DNA of 7,241 nucleotides, taken from NCBI GenBank assembly GCA_009924185.1, contig RFSC01000038.1, positions 1 to 7,241 of the forward strand, read 5' to 3'. Positions 5,795 through 7,241 of this stretch are shown in pieces. Under the pieces are notes generated by a model, which searched no databases, had not been told where the DNA came from, and worked only from the letters and a program-made list of their open reading frames with translations. The position numbers were made by a program, and so were the translations under genes. Source of the DNA: Actinomycetota bacterium. GTDB taxonomy: Bacteria > Actinomycetota > Actinomycetes > Nanopelagicales > Nanopelagicaceae. How positions within the stretch are numbered: position 1 is the stretch's first letter; the number at the start of each line of letters is the position of its first letter.

Positions 5795-6499
5795 CTAAGG
5801 GTAGAGGCGTTGTAACACCCAATTAGCGGATGCGGAATCGCGCGTAAAGCGCAATCGATCATGCAATCTTGAGTATCTGCCCTGCCAAAACTCGATACTT
5901 GTTGGTTGAACTAAGAAGCCGCCCCAATGAGGAGGCTTTGGCACGACACTGCCTTCCGGATACTGCAACGAAAACTTCTCCCAGCTCTTTTCTAACTCTG
6001 CTCTTGATTCCAGTTTTTCTGATTGCGAGCTAGCCCAGGCACCAATCTGGCTGGACCAGGGCCGGGTTGCGAAGTAACTCGCTGAATCAGATTCAGAGAT
6101 TCGCTCTGCTTTACCAAGAACAATTACCTGTCGCTCCATCGCATACCAAGGAAACAACAGCGAAACATTTGGGTTATCAGCAATCGCATTTGCTTTACGA
6201 GAGTTGTAATTAGTGAAAAAAGTAAATCCTTCTTGAGTTACATCTTTTAGAAGCACGGTGCGAGATGTTGGTGCTGCGTCAGAAACAGTCGATAGCACCA
6301 TCGCATTTGCCTCGACGATTACCGAGTTTTCGGCAGCGGCCTTTAGCCATATTTGAAACTGGGAAATTGGATCTGCCGCAACATTCGATTCTGACAAACC
6401 CTCCTCGCCATATGACCGACGCATCGCGTTAATAGCGGCTCGGTCTAGGCCTAGACCTTCATTCAAATTCTTCTCGCCCACGGATGTATCGAACCTCAC
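5795..6499 (-). CDS. pdxH: Pyridoxamine/pyridoxine 5'-phosphate oxidase
   Basis: FMN enzyme that oxidises pyridoxine or pyridoxamine 5'-phosphate to PLP with oxygen, for B6 synthesis or salvage; cytoplasmic dimer. It has 234 residues. Seen: SRTVLLK (79-85) and FFTNYNSRKA (94-103) for FMN, Tyr142, Arg146 and Ser150 in the SYFATRPWSSQIGAWAS segment for substrate phosphate, and near the C-terminus PPHWGG, EFWQGR and Arg211-Leu-His213 matching the E. coli Arg197/His199 pair. All key residues are present. The start given is GTG 6499 without a Shine-Dalgarno sequence. ATG 6424 (MRRSYGEEGL) is an alternative because family conservation begins there; homologues vary in this short leader. The gene heads a pdxH-serC-MFS operon and is divergent from citA across 68 bases. 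A pdxH-citA neighbourhood is, from memory, also seen in Streptomyces. Confidence 0.96.
   Translation of the reverse strand: MRFDTSVGEKNLNEGLGLDRAAINAMRRSYGEEGLSESNVAADPISQFQIWLKAAAENSVIVEANAMVLSTVSDAAPTSRTVLLKDVTQEGFTFFTNYNSRKANAIADNPNVSLLFPWYAMERQVIVLGKAERISESDSASYFATRPWSSQIGAWASSQSEKLESRAELEKSWEKFSLQYPEGSVVPKPPHWGGFLVQPTSIEFWQGRYSRLHDRLRFTRDSASANWVLQRLYP
6442..6457. repeat. Perfect 16-bp palindrome in the 5' end of pdxH, possible operator
   Basis: GGTCTAGGCCTAGACC is its own reverse complement over 16 bases. It lies 42 bases inside pdxH if GTG 6499 is the start, or 17 bases upstream of ATG 6424 if that is the real start, which would put it in a promoter position. It is 110 bases upstream of citA. 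A dimeric regulator site is possible; no known operator was recognised. Confidence 0.6.
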
Positions 6500-6531
6500 T
6501 TTAAGGAGTAGGGCATCTTGGAGTGAAGTGG

Positions 6532-6560
6532 TTGGCGGCCACTGTCCTTAGGGGCAGAAT
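6532..6560 (+). promoter_or_regulatory. Probable citA promoter, leaderless
   Basis: TTGGCG (6532-6537) and CAGAAT (6555-6560) form a -35/-10 pair with an exact 17-base spacer. The -10 box ends 7 bases before ATG 6568, so transcription would start at or close to the start codon. There is no Shine-Dalgarno sequence in front of that ATG, which agrees with a leaderless mRNA. Confidence 0.5.
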
Positions 6561-6561
6561 A
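6556..6561 (-). promoter_or_regulatory. Possible -10 box for the pdxH operon
   Basis: The minus strand reads TATTCT, a good TANNNT match that overlaps the citA -10 box on the other strand. It would give a pdxH leader of about 50 bases before GTG 6499. The -35 position reads TTAAAG, a weak match. A weaker alternative, TACTCC, lies just before the GTG. Confidence 0.3.
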
Positions 6562-6567
6562 CGGCGC

Positions 6568-7241
6568 ATGGCAGATGACTTTAAACCCGGTCTTGAAGGC
6601 GTAATCGCATTTGAATCAGAGATTGCAGAACCAGATAAAGAAGGTAGCGCGCTGCGATATCGCGGCGTTGATATCGATGACCTAGTAGGTCGCGTCTCCT
6701 TTGGAAATGTTTGGGGTCTACTAGTTGATGATGAGTTCAATCCGGGACTTCCTGCCGCCGAACCATTCCCAATTCCAATTCACTCAGGCGATGTTCGAGT
6801 TGATGTGCAATCAGCTATCGCGATGCTCGCTCCTGCTTGGGGATTGAAACCACTTCTTGATATTTCAGATGAAGAGGCTCGTAGCAACTTAGCTCGAGTT
6901 TCAGTGATGCTGCTTTCGTATGTCGCGCAATCAGCGCGTGGCACATGGCAGCCGATGGTTCCACAATCAGAGGTTGATAAGGCGCACACAGTTGTCGAGC
7001 GCATGATGATTCGCTGGAGAGGCGAACCAGATCCAAAGCATGTTCGCGCGATTGATGCTTACTTTGTCTCTGCTGCAGAACATGGCATGAACGCATCAAC
7101 ATTTACCGCTCGAGTTATTGCATCAACCGGTGCTGATGTTGCGGCATCCATCTCAGGTGCAATCGGTGCGATGTCTGGACCACTTCATGGTGGTGCGCCA
7201 TCACGCGTACTTCACATGATTGAAGAGGTAGAAAAGCGTGG
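6568..7241 (+). CDS. citA: Citrate synthase, CitA type; 3' end outside the window
   Basis: Condenses acetyl-CoA and oxaloacetate to citrate at the entry to the TCA cycle; cytoplasmic. About 224 codons are present, against roughly 370-380 for the short Gram-positive type citrate synthase. The start MADDFKPGLEGVIAFESEI and RYRGVDIDDLV closely resemble mycobacterial CitA (second citrate synthase) rather than the longer GltA. Other hallmarks are PIPIHSGDVRVDVQSAIAML, SAAEHGMNASTFTARVIAST with catalytic-type His172, and SGPLHGGAPSRV with His207. The third catalytic residue, an aspartate, should lie past the window end. ATG 6568 is chosen because homologues begin only a few residues before the FxPGL motif. 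A methylcitrate synthase (PrpC) activity cannot be excluded from sequence, but no prpB or prpD neighbour is seen. The gene is divergent from pdxH and probably read as a leaderless mRNA. Confidence 0.95.
   Translation, partial: MADDFKPGLEGVIAFESEIAEPDKEGSALRYRGVDIDDLVGRVSFGNVWGLLVDDEFNPGLPAAEPFPIPIHSGDVRVDVQSAIAMLAPAWGLKPLLDISDEEARSNLARVSVMLLSYVAQSARGTWQPMVPQSEVDKAHTVVERMMIRWRGEPDPKHVRAIDAYFVSAAEHGMNASTFTARVIASTGADVAASISGAIGAMSGPLHGGAPSRVLHMIEEVEKR

Noticed and set aside
6503..6525. AAGGAG on the plus strand with an in-frame GTG at 6523 as an upstream citA start
   Set aside because: The spacing from AAGGAG to GTG is 14 bases, the added residues (VKWLAATVLRGRIRR) do not match citrate synthases, and the start at 6568 matches homologues and sits correctly behind a -10 box.
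1..7241. Mobile element, defence system, CRISPR array, tRNA or rRNA
   Set aside because: All of the sequence is accounted for by conserved chromosomal genes and short gaps; no transposase, terminal repeats, spaced repeats or structural RNA was seen.

Overview
The window looks like chromosomal DNA of an actinobacterium with a compact genome and, judged by eye, a GC content near the middle of the range, well below that of typical high-GC actinomycetes. The evidence is the gene set: a GroEL ending in GGDMDF, a DUF3027 protein, a cold-shock protein with an actinobacterial C-terminal extension, a DUF2530 membrane protein, a mycobacterial-type SerC, a Streptomyces-like PdxH and a CitA-type citrate synthase. 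The genes are tightly packed, several starts lack a Shine-Dalgarno sequence, and two starts appear leaderless. A freshwater acI-like lineage (Nanopelagicales) is a reasonable guess but only an inference.

Left part, plus strand (1-1979): the 3' half of groEL, then a DUF3027 gene starting 17 bases later, then a cold-shock gene with a strong ribosome binding site. The DUF3027 gene carries a very strong hairpin followed by a T-run near its start, which looks like the groEL terminator placed inside the next coding sequence. It is also split near its end by one extra T in a T5 run, which separates the two halves of a four-cysteine, zinc-ribbon-like C-terminus.

Middle (1980-4651): a small DUF2530 membrane protein on the minus strand. 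Its stop codon abuts that of the cold-shock gene, and its start region is back to back with a plus-strand MFS exporter-like gene (2183-3436). A second, unrelated MFS transporter lies on the minus strand (3485-4651) and converges on the first.

Right part (4661-7241): the minus strand reads pdxH, serC, then the second MFS gene, with gaps of 12 and 9 bases, so this is probably one operon. PdxH makes the PLP cofactor that SerC needs to make phosphoserine. Divergent from pdxH, across 68 bases, is citA (5' part only), with a good leaderless promoter. A perfect 16-bp palindrome lies in the 5' end of pdxH.

No defence system, mobile element, CRISPR array, tRNA or rRNA is visible. The window is mostly conserved actinobacterial housekeeping sequence. 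The points of interest are the coding-region terminator, the frameshift, two perfect palindromes, overlapping divergent -10 boxes, and the uncharacterised DUF3027 and cold-shock gene pair.
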